The notes: generated from the letters alone by a model not told the origin. DNA of 17,924 nucleotides from JBFIHZ01 sp041601535 (GCA_041601535.1 JBFIHZ010000044.1:1-17924); one strand, 5' to 3'. Shown: positions 1 through 7,933, counted from the stretch's first letter. Numbers and translations: made by a program.

Positions 1-808
1 GGACGCCGCGTTTGGCGACCTCACCAGCGAGGCGGTGTTTGCCCCGGACCACACTTCCACGGCGCATATTGAAGCACGTGAAGCGCTCACCGTGTGTGGC
101 CTGGAGGTGGCGCGCAAGGTGTTCGAGCGGGTGGACCCGCGCTTGAAGATCACGCTGCGGGCCGAGGATGGCGAGCGCGTCAGGGCCGGGCGGAAATTGC
201 TGCAGGCCCAGGGCTCAACCGTATCCTTGCTGCTGGCGGAGCGCACCGTACTGAATTTTCTGCAACGTTTATGCGGGGTGGCCAGCCAGTCGGCGCGCTA
301 TGCCGCCGCCGCGCGCAAAACCGGCACCGGGGTGCGTGTGGTGGATACGCGCAAAACCACGCCGGGCTGGCGCGCGCTGGAAAAGTACGCGGTGCGCTGC
401 GGGGGTTGCCACAACCACCGCTGGTCGCTGGGAGAACATGTGCTGATCAAGGACAACCATATTGCCGCGGCTGGTTCGCTGGCCCTGGCGGTGAAACGCA
501 CCCGTGCGGTGGCACCGCACACTGCCCGCATCGAAGTGGAAACAGACACGCTGCAGCAGGTGAAAGCGGCGCTGAAAGCGGGCGCTGATGCCATCCTGCT
601 GGACAATATGTCGCCCGGGCAAATCGCCAGGGCGGTCGCGCTGATTGATGGCCGCGCATTGATCGAGGTATCGGGAGGGGTGAACCTGGATACGCTGGCG
701 GATTACGCGCTGCCCGGGGTTGATGTCATCAGTGTAGGTGCGCTCACCCATTCTGCCGTGGCAGCCGACCTGTCCATGGTCATGCCCCGTCCCAAGTCCG
801 CTTCCTGA
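1..808 (+). CDS. nadC: Nicotinate-nucleotide pyrophosphorylase (carboxylating), 5' end missing
   Basis: Quinolinate phosphoribosyltransferase, which converts quinolinate and PRPP to nicotinate mononucleotide in cytosolic de novo NAD synthesis. The frame is open from base 2, so the gene begins before the window; the GTG at 35 lies inside the conserved GDLTS region and is not the start. Family hallmarks are all visible: DTRKTTPG, KYAVRCGGCHNHR, LIKDNH, the EVET strand and LLDNM, which supply the Arg, Lys, His and acidic residues that bind quinolinate and PRPP, then the terminal SVGALTHSA phosphate-binding loop. About 268 codons are present against a usual 280-300, so only some 20-30 residues are lost. 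GGCHNHR carries Cys where the family commonly has Gly. The gene is followed after 29 bases by nadB, the step two earlier in the same pathway, so co-transcription is likely. Identification is secure. Confidence 0.96.
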   Translation, partial: DAAFGDLTSEAVFAPDHTSTAHIEAREALTVCGLEVARKVFERVDPRLKITLRAEDGERVRAGRKLLQAQGSTVSLLLAERTVLNFLQRLCGVASQSARYAAAARKTGTGVRVVDTRKTTPGWRALEKYAVRCGGCHNHRWSLGEHVLIKDNHIAAAGSLALAVKRTRAVAPHTARIEVETDTLQQVKAALKAGADAILLDNMSPGQIARAVALIDGRALIEVSGGVNLDTLADYALPGVDVISVGALTHSAVAADLSMVMPRPKSAS

Positions 809-837
809 CCGCCCGCCAGGCAAAGGTTTGATGCTGC

Positions 838-2397
838 ATGGATGTCATTCGTACTGATTGTCTGGTAATCGGCTCGGGGCTGGCAGGTTCTGCCTATGCC
901 CTGCATGCCGCACGCGCGGGATACCAGGTGGAGTTGCTGTCACTGGGCGGCGCAGCAGAGGCCAACAGCAACTGGGCGCAGGGCGGCATCATTTACGATA
1001 CGGCCAGCGAAACGGAACTGCTGGCGCAGGACATTTACGCCGCCAGTGACGGTGTGGCCAACCCGGCGGCGGTGCAGCAGCTGGTGCAGCATGGGCCGGC
1101 CGCGGTGCGCGAACTGCTGCTGGATGAACTGAACGTCGCGTTTGACCGTGAAGCCAACGGTGAACTGGAATTTACCCGCGAAGGCGGCCACAGCACACGC
1201 CGCATCATTCACGCCAAGGACCTGACGGGGCAGGCCATCCTGTCAGCGGTCAGCCAGGGTGTGGATTCCAGCCCCCATATCAACCGGCAGTCCGGCGCCA
1301 TCGCGGTGGACCTGCTGACCCTGTCGCACAATTCCGATGAGGTGGCGGACCGTTATGCGCCGCTGACCTGTTTCGGCGCTTACGTGTTGCAACCCGGCTG
1401 TTCCGAACCGATGGCTATCGTGGCCCGCAAGACGGTGCTGGCCACCGGCGGGCTGGGGCAGATTTTCCAGTACAGTACCAACCGGCCCGGCACGGTGGGC
1501 CATGGTGCGGCCATGGCCTACCGGGTGGGCGCGCGCCTGATTGACCTGGAATATGTACAGTTTCATCCGACCGTGTTCTACGGCAAGAACGCGCCACGTT
1601 TCCTGATCACCGAGGCCTTGCGCGGCGAAGGCGCGGTGCTGCGGAATGCGCGCGGTGAAACCTTCATGGACGCGGTGCATGAACGCAGCTCACTGGCACC
1701 GCGCGACGTCGTCTCGCGCGCCATCCACCAGGAACTGGCAGCCAGTGGAGAGGCCTGCGTCTACCTGGATGCCCGCGGCCTGGCGGCGGAATTCCTGCAA
1801 CAACGCTTTCCGAATATCTACCAGCGCTGCCTGCAGCACGGTGTGGACATCACCCGTGATCAAATACCGGTGGTGCCGGCCGCGCATTATTCCTGTGGCG
1901 GAGTGCATACCGACCTGGCGGGCCGCACCCTGGTCAGACACCTCAATGCCATTGGCGAGGTGGCCTGTACCGGCCTGCATGGCGCCAACCGTCTGGCCAG
2001 CACCTCGTTGCTGGAATGCCTGACCGGCGCGAAATTCACCGCCCAGGCAGATATTGCCGATTTGGGAAGTGACACGTTCCGCTTGCCGGAACCGCGCGCC
2101 TGGGACAGCCCCACGCGCGAGGCCGACCCCACGCTGATTCGCCAGGACCTGGGGCTGGTGCAGCAAACCATGTGGAATTACGCCGGCATCGTGCGCTCGC
2201 CACAACGCTTGACCCGGGCCTGGCGCATCCTGCTGGAACTGCGTGAAGAGATCCAGTCGTTTTACCGCGACTGCCAGCTCAGCCGTGAACTGATCGAGCT
2301 GCGCAACGCGGTGCAAACGGCCCTGCTGGTGGTGCACGCGGCGCGGCTGAACCCGGTCAGCCGGGGCTGCCACTACATGGCGGATGACGACGCATGA
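838..2397 (+). CDS. nadB: L-aspartate oxidase
   Basis: FAD flavoprotein that oxidises L-aspartate to iminoaspartate, the first step of de novo NAD synthesis; NadA then uses the product. Visible features: an N-terminal dinucleotide fold (VIGSGLAGSAYALHAA), NSNWAQGG, the flavin/substrate segment GGHSTRRIIHAKDLTG, ATGGLGQIFQYSTNRP, EYVQFHPT, LITEALRGEGAVLRN, LAPRDVVSRAI, PAAHYSCGGV and HGANRLASTSLLE. These are the succinate dehydrogenase/fumarate reductase flavoprotein family signatures in NadB form. At 519 residues it is slightly shorter than E. coli NadB (540): the C-terminus stops soon after SRGCHYMADDD, whereas the family normally continues about 20 residues after the SRGLHY-type motif. The ATG has an AAAGG-like site about 10 bases upstream. 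The stop overlaps the next gene's start as ATGA, suggesting translational coupling. Firm identification. Confidence 0.96.
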   Translation: MDVIRTDCLVIGSGLAGSAYALHAARAGYQVELLSLGGAAEANSNWAQGGIIYDTASETELLAQDIYAASDGVANPAAVQQLVQHGPAAVRELLLDELNVAFDREANGELEFTREGGHSTRRIIHAKDLTGQAILSAVSQGVDSSPHINRQSGAIAVDLLTLSHNSDEVADRYAPLTCFGAYVLQPGCSEPMAIVARKTVLATGGLGQIFQYSTNRPGTVGHGAAMAYRVGARLIDLEYVQFHPTVFYGKNAPRFLITEALRGEGAVLRNARGETFMDAVHERSSLAPRDVVSRAIHQELAASGEACVYLDARGLAAEFLQQRFPNIYQRCLQHGVDITRDQIPVVPAAHYSCGGVHTDLAGRTLVRHLNAIGEVACTGLHGANRLASTSLLECLTGAKFTAQADIADLGSDTFRLPEPRAWDSPTREADPTLIRQDLGLVQQTMWNYAGIVRSPQRLTRAWRILLELREEIQSFYRDCQLSRELIELRNAVQTALLVVHAARLNPVSRGCHYMADDDA

Positions 2398-3626
2398 TGC
2401 GCAGCCTGACACCGGTAGCCGCCTTGCTGCTTGGGGTGGCCATCCTGCTGACCGGGCAGGGATTGCAAAGCACCCTGCTGCCGGTGCGTGCCAACCTGGA
2501 AGGGTTTTCCACGCTGGCCATCGGCCTGATGGGTGGCGCCTATTTCCTGGGCTTTACGCTGGGCTGCCTGCGCGGCGTGCAACTGGTACAGAAACTCGGC
2601 CATGTGCGGGTGTTTGCGGCGATGGCCGCGCTGGCCTCCGCGGCGCCGCTGGTGCACGGCCTGTGGTTGGACACCTGGGCCTGGTGGGTGCTGCGCCTGA
2701 CGTCCGGTTTCTGTTTCGCGGTGCTGTACGTGGTGATAGAAAGCTGGCTGAATGAGCAATCCAACAACGACAATCGCGGCACGGTGTTTTCCGCCTATGT
2801 GTTCATCAGCATGACGGTGATGGCGGTAGGGCAACAAATGACCCTGCTGTACCATCCGCGGGACATGGCCCTGTTCGCCATCGCTTCAGTACTGGTGTCA
2901 CTGGCCGCGTTGCCGGTGGTGATGTCGACCACGGAAACGCCGCCGCACCACGAGTCGGTGCGGCTGGATTTGCGCCGCCTGTGGGCAATTTCCCACACCG
3001 GCATGCTGGGCTGCCTGGCTTCCGGACTGGCCAATGGCGCTTTCTGGTCACTGGCGCCGGTCTATACCTCGGGGATTTCCGAGCAGGTGGCGGTGGCCGC
3101 CGGTTTTATGACCGGCGCGGTGATCGGCGGGGCAGCAGGACAGTGGCCGCTGGGCTTCTGGTCGGACCGGGTCGACCGGCGTATCGTGATTGCCGCAGTG
3201 TCCATCATGTCGGCCGCCATCGGGGCCATCATGTGGTTTTTCTATGGTGGCCTGTCGGTAAGCTGGCTGATCCTGCTCAGCGCCGCCTGGGGTGCCATGG
3301 CCTTTCCGATGTATTCCGTTGCGGTGGCGCACGCCAATGACTACGCCAGGTCGGGTGAATATGTGATGGTATCGGGTGGTTTACTGCTGATGTACGGCCT
3401 CGGTGCCATTATCGGCCCGTTCCTGGCCGCGGCGGCGATGACGCACTGGAGCAACAGCGTGCTGTACCTGTTTACCGCACTGGTTCACGTGGTGCTGTTT
3501 GTTTATGTGTTGTTGCGTCTGAGCCTGCGGGCTTCGGCACCGATGGAAGAGCATGCGCCGTTCAGTGAGGCATTGACCGCCGTGCAAACCGCATCACAGG
3601 TGTTCGAAGAAGAGCATTCAAACTGA
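2394..3626 (+). CDS. MFS transporter, YcaD-like
   Basis: Inner-membrane major facilitator superfamily protein of 410 residues with about twelve hydrophobic segments. The opening LLLGVAILLTGQGLQSTLLPVRA and the VLYVVIESWLNEQSNNDNRG segment are typical of the YcaD-like subfamily. The loop between the first helices of the second half carries a motif-A-like sequence (PLGFWSDRVDRR); the first-half equivalent is degenerate (RGVQLVQKLGHVR). A polar tail of about 30 residues follows the last helix. The ATG at 2394 overlaps the nadB stop as ATGA; another ATG sits at 2397, and which is used cannot be told by eye. Substrate is unknown. Coupling to nadB makes a role in exporting or importing a pyridine-nucleotide intermediate conceivable, but nothing in the sequence shows it. 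The gene is convergent with the aspartoacylase-like gene, with a 40-base gap. Confidence 0.9.
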   Translation: MMRSLTPVAALLLGVAILLTGQGLQSTLLPVRANLEGFSTLAIGLMGGAYFLGFTLGCLRGVQLVQKLGHVRVFAAMAALASAAPLVHGLWLDTWAWWVLRLTSGFCFAVLYVVIESWLNEQSNNDNRGTVFSAYVFISMTVMAVGQQMTLLYHPRDMALFAIASVLVSLAALPVVMSTTETPPHHESVRLDLRRLWAISHTGMLGCLASGLANGAFWSLAPVYTSGISEQVAVAAGFMTGAVIGGAAGQWPLGFWSDRVDRRIVIAAVSIMSAAIGAIMWFFYGGLSVSWLILLSAAWGAMAFPMYSVAVAHANDYARSGEYVMVSGGLLLMYGLGAIIGPFLAAAAMTHWSNSVLYLFTALVHVVLFVYVLLRLSLRASAPMEEHAPFSEALTAVQTASQVFEEEHSN

Positions 3627-3666
3627 GCCTTTCACAACGCGAAGGACTGCGCCGGCGCGGGCGGTG

Positions 3667-4728
3667 CTAGCGGTGGGTTACGCCAAGATGGATCAGGGCA
3701 TAGCCGGATAACACGATCTGTGCCGCGGCCAGGCCGATCACTTCACCGTTCTCGGTGGCCTCGACCTTGGTCTGACGGTCGGTCAGCGGGTCCACGATGG
3801 TACCCAGGCGGTCGCCCTTGCGCACGATCTGCCCCAGTTGGGCACTGGGAAAAAAATACCCGCCGGCACCAATCGGTACCCGCACCCAGGTGGTGCGCGT
3901 GTAGATGCGTGATTCCGGAATTTCAATCTGCATCGCGCCTTCCACCATATCCAGGTAGGCCATGACGCTTTCAATGCCGCGCACGCCGGCGGCAATCTGG
4001 TCGAGGTCAAAACGCAGCGGCTCGCCTGCCTCGTAGATAATGGCCGGGATACCGACATCCATGGCCTCGCGGCGGATGCTGCCATTGGGCCCGTCGGATA
4101 ACACCACGATGCCCACGCCGAAATGGCGAGCAATGTCCAGCGCACGCGGGTCCTTGCCGGTAACGCGGATCTGCGGGTGGTTGCTGCGGCTGAACGAACC
4201 GGTGTGCAGGTCAATCAGGTAGTCGCAGTTTTTGCTGATTTCGTTAAACAGCGTGAAGGCCACGATGGACGTCACGCTGCCGTTCGACCGGCCCGGGAAT
4301 TCGCGGTTCAGATCGCGGCGATCCTGCATGTAACGGTTGCCGTTGCGTACACCGGCGGCGTTGACCATCGGAAAGACGATAACGGTGCCTGACAACTCCA
4401 TCGGGTCAATCCAGCTGAAGGTGCGGCGGGCGATTTCAGTGCCGTTGATCTCGTCGCCGTGTATGCCGGCGGTTACGCACAGGGTGGGCCCATGGCGTGC
4501 GCCACGGGCGACAAACACCGGCGCATCCAGATAAGCGCTTTCGAAACTGGTCTCACTGCCATAGGGAAATCGCAAGGTTTTGCCCGGCCAGATTTCCCGG
4601 TCAGCGATTTTGATCGGTCCCCACTGCGCCGCCTGGCTGTTTTGCGGCCAGGTGGTCAACAGCAGCAGGAACACCGGCACAGCGCGTGCGGCGGTCCCGA
4701 ATACTTTGCAAATGGATTTAAAATACAT
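3667..4728 (-). CDS. Exported succinylglutamate desuccinylase/aspartoacylase-family hydrolase
   Basis: A 353-residue metallo-hydrolase of the AstE/AspA branch of the M14 carboxypeptidase superfamily, which cleaves N-acyl amino acids or related amides. Zinc ligands are visible as H90 and E93 in GIHGDEINGTE and H175 in LIDLHTG; DLNREFPGR supplies the substrate-binding arginine and YEAGE the likely catalytic glutamate. The last ~75 residues form the biotinyl/lipoyl-like beta domain of the family (GYFFPSAQLGQIVRKGD onward). The N-terminus has a basic region, a hydrophobic core (VPVFLLLLTT) and a likely signal-peptidase site near SQAAQ (residues 31-35), so export is predicted, unlike cytosolic AstE. 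I chose the ATG at 4728 because a longer frame from 4830 would begin upstream of a good extended -10 and prefix the signal peptide with non-homologous sequence. It is divergent from the GNAT/ATP-grasp unit. Substrate unknown. Confidence 0.85.
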   Translation of the reverse strand: MYFKSICKVFGTAARAVPVFLLLLTTWPQNSQAAQWGPIKIADREIWPGKTLRFPYGSETSFESAYLDAPVFVARGARHGPTLCVTAGIHGDEINGTEIARRTFSWIDPMELSGTVIVFPMVNAAGVRNGNRYMQDRRDLNREFPGRSNGSVTSIVAFTLFNEISKNCDYLIDLHTGSFSRSNHPQIRVTGKDPRALDIARHFGVGIVVLSDGPNGSIRREAMDVGIPAIIYEAGEPLRFDLDQIAAGVRGIESVMAYLDMVEGAMQIEIPESRIYTRTTWVRVPIGAGGYFFPSAQLGQIVRKGDRLGTIVDPLTDRQTKVEATENGEVIGLAAAQIVLSGYALIHLGVTHR

Positions 4729-4761
4729 GTACGGCAGTCTGTGCCCTTGTCCCGAGCCGTG

Positions 4762-4770
4762 ATTATAGCA
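4762..4770 (-). promoter_or_regulatory. Extended -10 promoter for the aspartoacylase-like gene
   Basis: On the minus strand this reads TGCTATAAT, a perfect extended -10 element. It lies about 34 bases before the chosen ATG at 4728, giving a short leader of about 27 bases. No good -35 hexamer is visible at 16-18 bases, which is acceptable for extended -10 promoters. Its position also argues against the longer reading frame that starts at 4830. Read by eye only. Confidence 0.5.
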
Positions 4771-4929
4771 GCGCAAGCGACGATGGAATGCGCCATGCGC
4801 CGTGCCCCGGTCTACCGTTATGTAGAGCACTGCGGCAGGAGAAAGTTCGCGGCTGAGGGCGCAACCCCTTGCGGGGGTGTGTGAATCGCTGCCGCTGTGC
4901 GGTCCGGTATACAGATTCTATAAAGCGAT

Positions 4930-4935
4930 TATACT
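4930..4935 (+). promoter_or_regulatory. Candidate -10 box for the GNAT/ATP-grasp unit
   Basis: TATACT lies about 85 bases before the ATG at 5020, directly after a TATAAA at 4919-4924, in a short A/T-rich patch of otherwise GC-rich intergenic DNA. I find no convincing -35 hexamer at 16-18 bases. The whole 4729-5019 gap otherwise shows only a small hairpin (ACCCC/GGGGT at 4864-4878) and no gene. Confidence 0.3.
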
Positions 4936-5019
4936 GTGTCACGTGGCTCAGGCACCTGCCGGTCCGCCTCCATGGCGGCAATCCGATACCTATTCCCGCA
5001 TTGCAGGGAGATCTTTTCC

Positions 5020-5472
5020 ATGAAGGTACGTATCACCCAGGACGTCAGCGACCCCGACTGGCTTGCTCTTCGCGGTGCGTTTATTCCGGAGCTGGATCAG
5101 CACCAGCAACAGGCGTTCCTGAAGTCCTTTGCGGCCTCGTCGGTCGGTTTCGCCGGCCTGGTGGCGCAAGACGATGGTGGCAACGCCATGGGCTTTGCGG
5201 AAGTATCCGTGCGCACGGATTACGTCAATGGTTGCCAGTACCGCCCGGCCTTGTACCTGGAGGGTATCTATGTGGCTCCGCAGTATCGCGGCCGTGGGGT
5301 CGCCAGTGCTTTGTGCGCAGCCGCCGAACGCTGGGGCCACGAGCACGGTTGCCGCGAATTCGCCTCGGACGTGTATCTTGATGATGACAACAGCCTGGCG
5401 GCGCATGCCGGCCTGGGCTTTGAAGAAACCGAGCGAGTCGCGTATTTTCGTAAACCCATTACTCAATCATAA
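5020..5472 (+). CDS. GNAT acetyltransferase, aminoglycoside 6'-N-acetyltransferase-like
   Basis: A 150-residue single-domain GCN5-related N-acetyltransferase that would transfer acetyl from acetyl-CoA to an amine. The acetyl-CoA pyrophosphate loop is YRGRGVA (residues 89-95). The remainder closely follows the AAC(6')-I pattern: DWLALR near the N-terminus, GFAEVSVRTDYVNG (58-71), LEGIYVAP (80-87), ASD (115-117) and LGFEETERVAYFRKP (132-146). Start chosen at the ATG at 5020 because it is preceded by GGGAGA about nine bases upstream, while the longer frame from 4936 adds unrelated residues. The ATP-grasp gene begins 26 bases downstream on the same strand, so the two probably share a transcript. 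Function may be aminoglycoside N-acetylation (intrinsic chromosomal type) or acetylation of a similar amine, such as a product or precursor of the neighbouring ligase. Family assignment strong, substrate open. Confidence 0.85.
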   Translation: MKVRITQDVSDPDWLALRGAFIPELDQHQQQAFLKSFAASSVGFAGLVAQDDGGNAMGFAEVSVRTDYVNGCQYRPALYLEGIYVAPQYRGRGVASALCAAAERWGHEHGCREFASDVYLDDDNSLAAHAGLGFEETERVAYFRKPITQS

Positions 5473-5498
5473 ATTCACCGCCGGAGTATTGCATCGTA

Positions 5499-7919
5499 AT
5501 GAATAACAAGAGCCGTCAACAGGAACTGAAAGGCAAGTGTCTGCTGGTGGTAAATACCGGTAACCGGAAGAAACGCTTCACCCTGAAACGCTTGCGTGAA
5601 CTGGGTTGCGAGCTGGTGATACTGAATGCCTCGGTCAACTGGGCCCGCGGCTACGCCAGCGACTGGATCATCGCGGACACCAATGACCATACTGCCTCGG
5701 TACAGGCGGTAAAGGACTATTTCGACCGGAACCCTTCGACGCCGCCGGAAGGGGTGATCACGTTCTGGGAAGATGATGTGCTGCTGGCATCGCGCATCAG
5801 CGATGAACTGGGGCTGATTGGCATTCCCTACGAGGTGGCCCGCATCGCGCGGGAAAAACACCTGTTCCGCGCATTTTGCAAAGCGCGCGGGTTGCCGGCA
5901 CCCGGCCACGCCGTAATTGATCCGGCAGCCGATGCCGAACAAAGCGTTTCCGGCCTGGTGTTTCCGCTGGTGGTCAAGCCGGTATTTGGCACCAGCAGTG
6001 CCTACGTGGTGCGCGTGGATAACGTAGAGGAACTGCAGCAGACGGTGGACTATATCCGCAAGAACATTTCCACTGAAGTGGAGACCGCGCTGGCTGCAGG
6101 CACCGCCATCATGGCCGAGGAATACATTGACGGCAATGAAGTGGATGTCGACATCCTGCTGCAGAACGGCAAGCTGAAATTCTGGTCGATGAGCGATAAC
6201 GATGCCACCCGTGAACCATTCTTCGTGGAAACCGGGCAGTGCATTCCGTCACGCCTGTCCAGCACCCAGCAGGCCGAGCTGGTGGCGCTGGCGGAAGAGT
6301 CGCTGGAGCGCCTGGGGGTGGAAAATGGCTGCATCCACTTCGAAGCCAAATACAGCTCGCGCGGCCCCATGCCGATTGAGATCAATTTGCGCATGGGCGG
6401 CGACGAAGTCTGGTCCTTTGTGAAAACCGCATGGGGCGTGGACATGATCGAGCAGGCCGCACGCATTGCGCTGGGCCTGTACATTGCGCCCATCAACAAA
6501 CCGGAGACACCGAAAAAGTATGTGTCCGGGCGCTATTTCCTGCCGCCACACTCGGGCGTTCTGGCATCCCTCACCCTGCCGGAAAAAGTGGACTCCGGCG
6601 AGTTGCAGTTTTTCAAGAAAGTAGGGGATGCGGTACTGGTTCCGCCGTTGGGGTATGAATACCTGGGCTGGGCCTATGCCGAGGCTGACACCCTTGGAGA
6701 GGCCGAAGAGCGGGTTGAGCGCTTGATGGGCAAGGTGGAAATGGAAGTAGCCAAGTTCACCCGCGGTTCCTCGCTGGGCCGGACCATTCGGCGAAACTCG
6801 CTGTCCTCGGCGCGCCTGGCCAAGGATGCGGTGCTCGGGGCTGCCCGTATCGAACACATCCGCGCGCTGGGCGAAGGAGGCCAGCGCAGCCTGCACGTGG
6901 GCATCGCCAGCAACGGTTTCAGTGACAGCGAAGACCCGATCGAAGCGGAACTGACCTCGGACGCGAATAAAATTGCCGCCACTCTGGAAGAGCGCGGTTA
7001 CACCACCACCTTTGTCGATATGAATCAGCCGTTTGAGGCGGTACGACATATCCAGGATGCGCGCATTGATATCATTTTCAACCTGTGTGAGCGGATCAAC
7101 CATTCCAGCCTGCTGGAACCGCACGCCGCCTCCCTGTTCGATATCCTGCGCATTCCGTATACCGGCTCCAACCCGTTCACGCTGAGTCTCTGCCTGGACA
7201 AAATCCGGGTGAAAAAGCTGCTGGCCTGGCATCGTATCCCGACCCCGCGCTGGGATTACCTGTACGAGGCGGAAGAAGAGTTCGACCGCGATTTCCCGCT
7301 GCCAGCCATCGTCAAACCGGCCAACAGTGACAGCTCAATTGGCATCACCAACGACTCGGTGGTCAACAGCCGTGCCGCTCTGCTGGAGCGCATTGACTAC
7401 GTGCTGAATGACCTGCGCCGTCCTGCCTTGATTGAAGAATTTATCGACGGCGATGAATACGATGTGTCCATTCTGGGCAACTGGGCCGATTCCTTGCGCG
7501 TGCTGCCCTTGTCGCGTTCGGTTTTCGGGGACATGCCTGAGGGGTATTGGCATATGTACCCGTATGAGGCCAAGTTCCTGGGCAGCGAAGTGCACAAGAA
7601 ATCCATTGAGGTGCAACGACCTCCCAAGGGGGTGCCGGGCAAGCTGATTTCACTGATTTCCGAAATCGCGCTGGATGCCTATAACGTGGTGGGCTGCAGC
7701 GACTACGGCCGGGCCGAAGTGCGGGTGGATGCCAAGGGCAACCCGTTCGTGCTGGAAGTAAACCCCAATCCGTCGATCGGGCCGACCGATTGCGTACCGT
7801 CAGTAGCGGCTCTGGATGGTCTTAAATACGGCGATTTCCTGGAAGAAATCCTCAGCCTGGCCATCCGCCGTTATACCGACCGGCCGCCCTACTATCACTT
7901 GCAGATGTCCACCCTGTAA
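5499..7919 (+). CDS. Tandem ATP-grasp ligase (two complete modules)
   Basis: An 806-residue cytosolic protein made of two ATP-grasp carboxylate-amine ligase modules, each expected to activate a carboxylate as an acyl phosphate and join it to an amine. Module 1 (about 1-415) resembles carnosine-synthase/biotin-carboxylase-type ATP-grasp proteins: VVKPVFGTSSA (Lys160), EEYIDGNEVDVD (207-218) and metal ligands E282, E294 and N296 in HFEAK and EINLRMGGD. Module 2 (about 463-806) resembles D-Ala-D-Ala ligase: NLCERINHSSLLEP (528-541), IPYTGSNPFTLSLCLDK (552-568), VKPANSDSSIG (605-615), EEFIDGDEYDVS (646-657) and LEVNPNPSIG (752-761). Neither half has lost its lysine or metal-binding residues. A linker rich in Arg and Ser lies near 420-460. 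No signal peptide or membrane helix. The gene follows the GNAT gene and converges on the lipoprotein gene. Product unknown; a dipeptide or modified peptide is plausible. It is not a plain Ddl. Confidence 0.88.
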   Translation: MNNKSRQQELKGKCLLVVNTGNRKKRFTLKRLRELGCELVILNASVNWARGYASDWIIADTNDHTASVQAVKDYFDRNPSTPPEGVITFWEDDVLLASRISDELGLIGIPYEVARIAREKHLFRAFCKARGLPAPGHAVIDPAADAEQSVSGLVFPLVVKPVFGTSSAYVVRVDNVEELQQTVDYIRKNISTEVETALAAGTAIMAEEYIDGNEVDVDILLQNGKLKFWSMSDNDATREPFFVETGQCIPSRLSSTQQAELVALAEESLERLGVENGCIHFEAKYSSRGPMPIEINLRMGGDEVWSFVKTAWGVDMIEQAARIALGLYIAPINKPETPKKYVSGRYFLPPHSGVLASLTLPEKVDSGELQFFKKVGDAVLVPPLGYEYLGWAYAEADTLGEAEERVERLMGKVEMEVAKFTRGSSLGRTIRRNSLSSARLAKDAVLGAARIEHIRALGEGGQRSLHVGIASNGFSDSEDPIEAELTSDANKIAATLEERGYTTTFVDMNQPFEAVRHIQDARIDIIFNLCERINHSSLLEPHAASLFDILRIPYTGSNPFTLSLCLDKIRVKKLLAWHRIPTPRWDYLYEAEEEFDRDFPLPAIVKPANSDSSIGITNDSVVNSRAALLERIDYVLNDLRRPALIEEFIDGDEYDVSILGNWADSLRVLPLSRSVFGDMPEGYWHMYPYEAKFLGSEVHKKSIEVQRPPKGVPGKLISLISEIALDAYNVVGCSDYGRAEVRVDAKGNPFVLEVNPNPSIGPTDCVPSVAALDGLKYGDFLEEILSLAIRRYTDRPPYYHLQMSTL

Positions 7920-7933
7920 AGGCGGCGCGCGCC

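Noticed and set aside
1690..2412. Minus-strand 240-codon open frame opposite nadB
   Set aside because: It overlaps conserved nadB motifs completely and resembles no family.
3649..3658. GCGCCGGCGC palindrome between convergent MFS and hydrolase genes as a terminator
   Set aside because: It is a short perfect palindrome with no loop and no T-tract, common by chance in GC-rich DNA.
4729..4830. N-terminal extension of the aspartoacylase-like protein
   Set aside because: It would place residues before a complete signal peptide and begin upstream of an extended -10 promoter.
4864..4878. ACCCC/GGGGT hairpin in the divergent intergenic region
   Set aside because: A five-base stem without supporting context; too small to call a terminator or riboswitch.
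4936..5019. N-terminal extension of the GNAT protein
   Set aside because: The added residues lack similarity to the family, and the internal ATG at 5020 has a good ribosome binding site.
4840..5019. Possible structured RNA or riboswitch before the GNAT gene
   Set aside because: I could not build a consistent multi-stem fold or match a known class by eye.
6249..7232. Minus-strand 327-codon open frame opposite the ATP-grasp gene
   Set aside because: It is a shadow of the ATP-grasp reading frame, with no domain signature; the + strand protein has clear motifs across the same bases.
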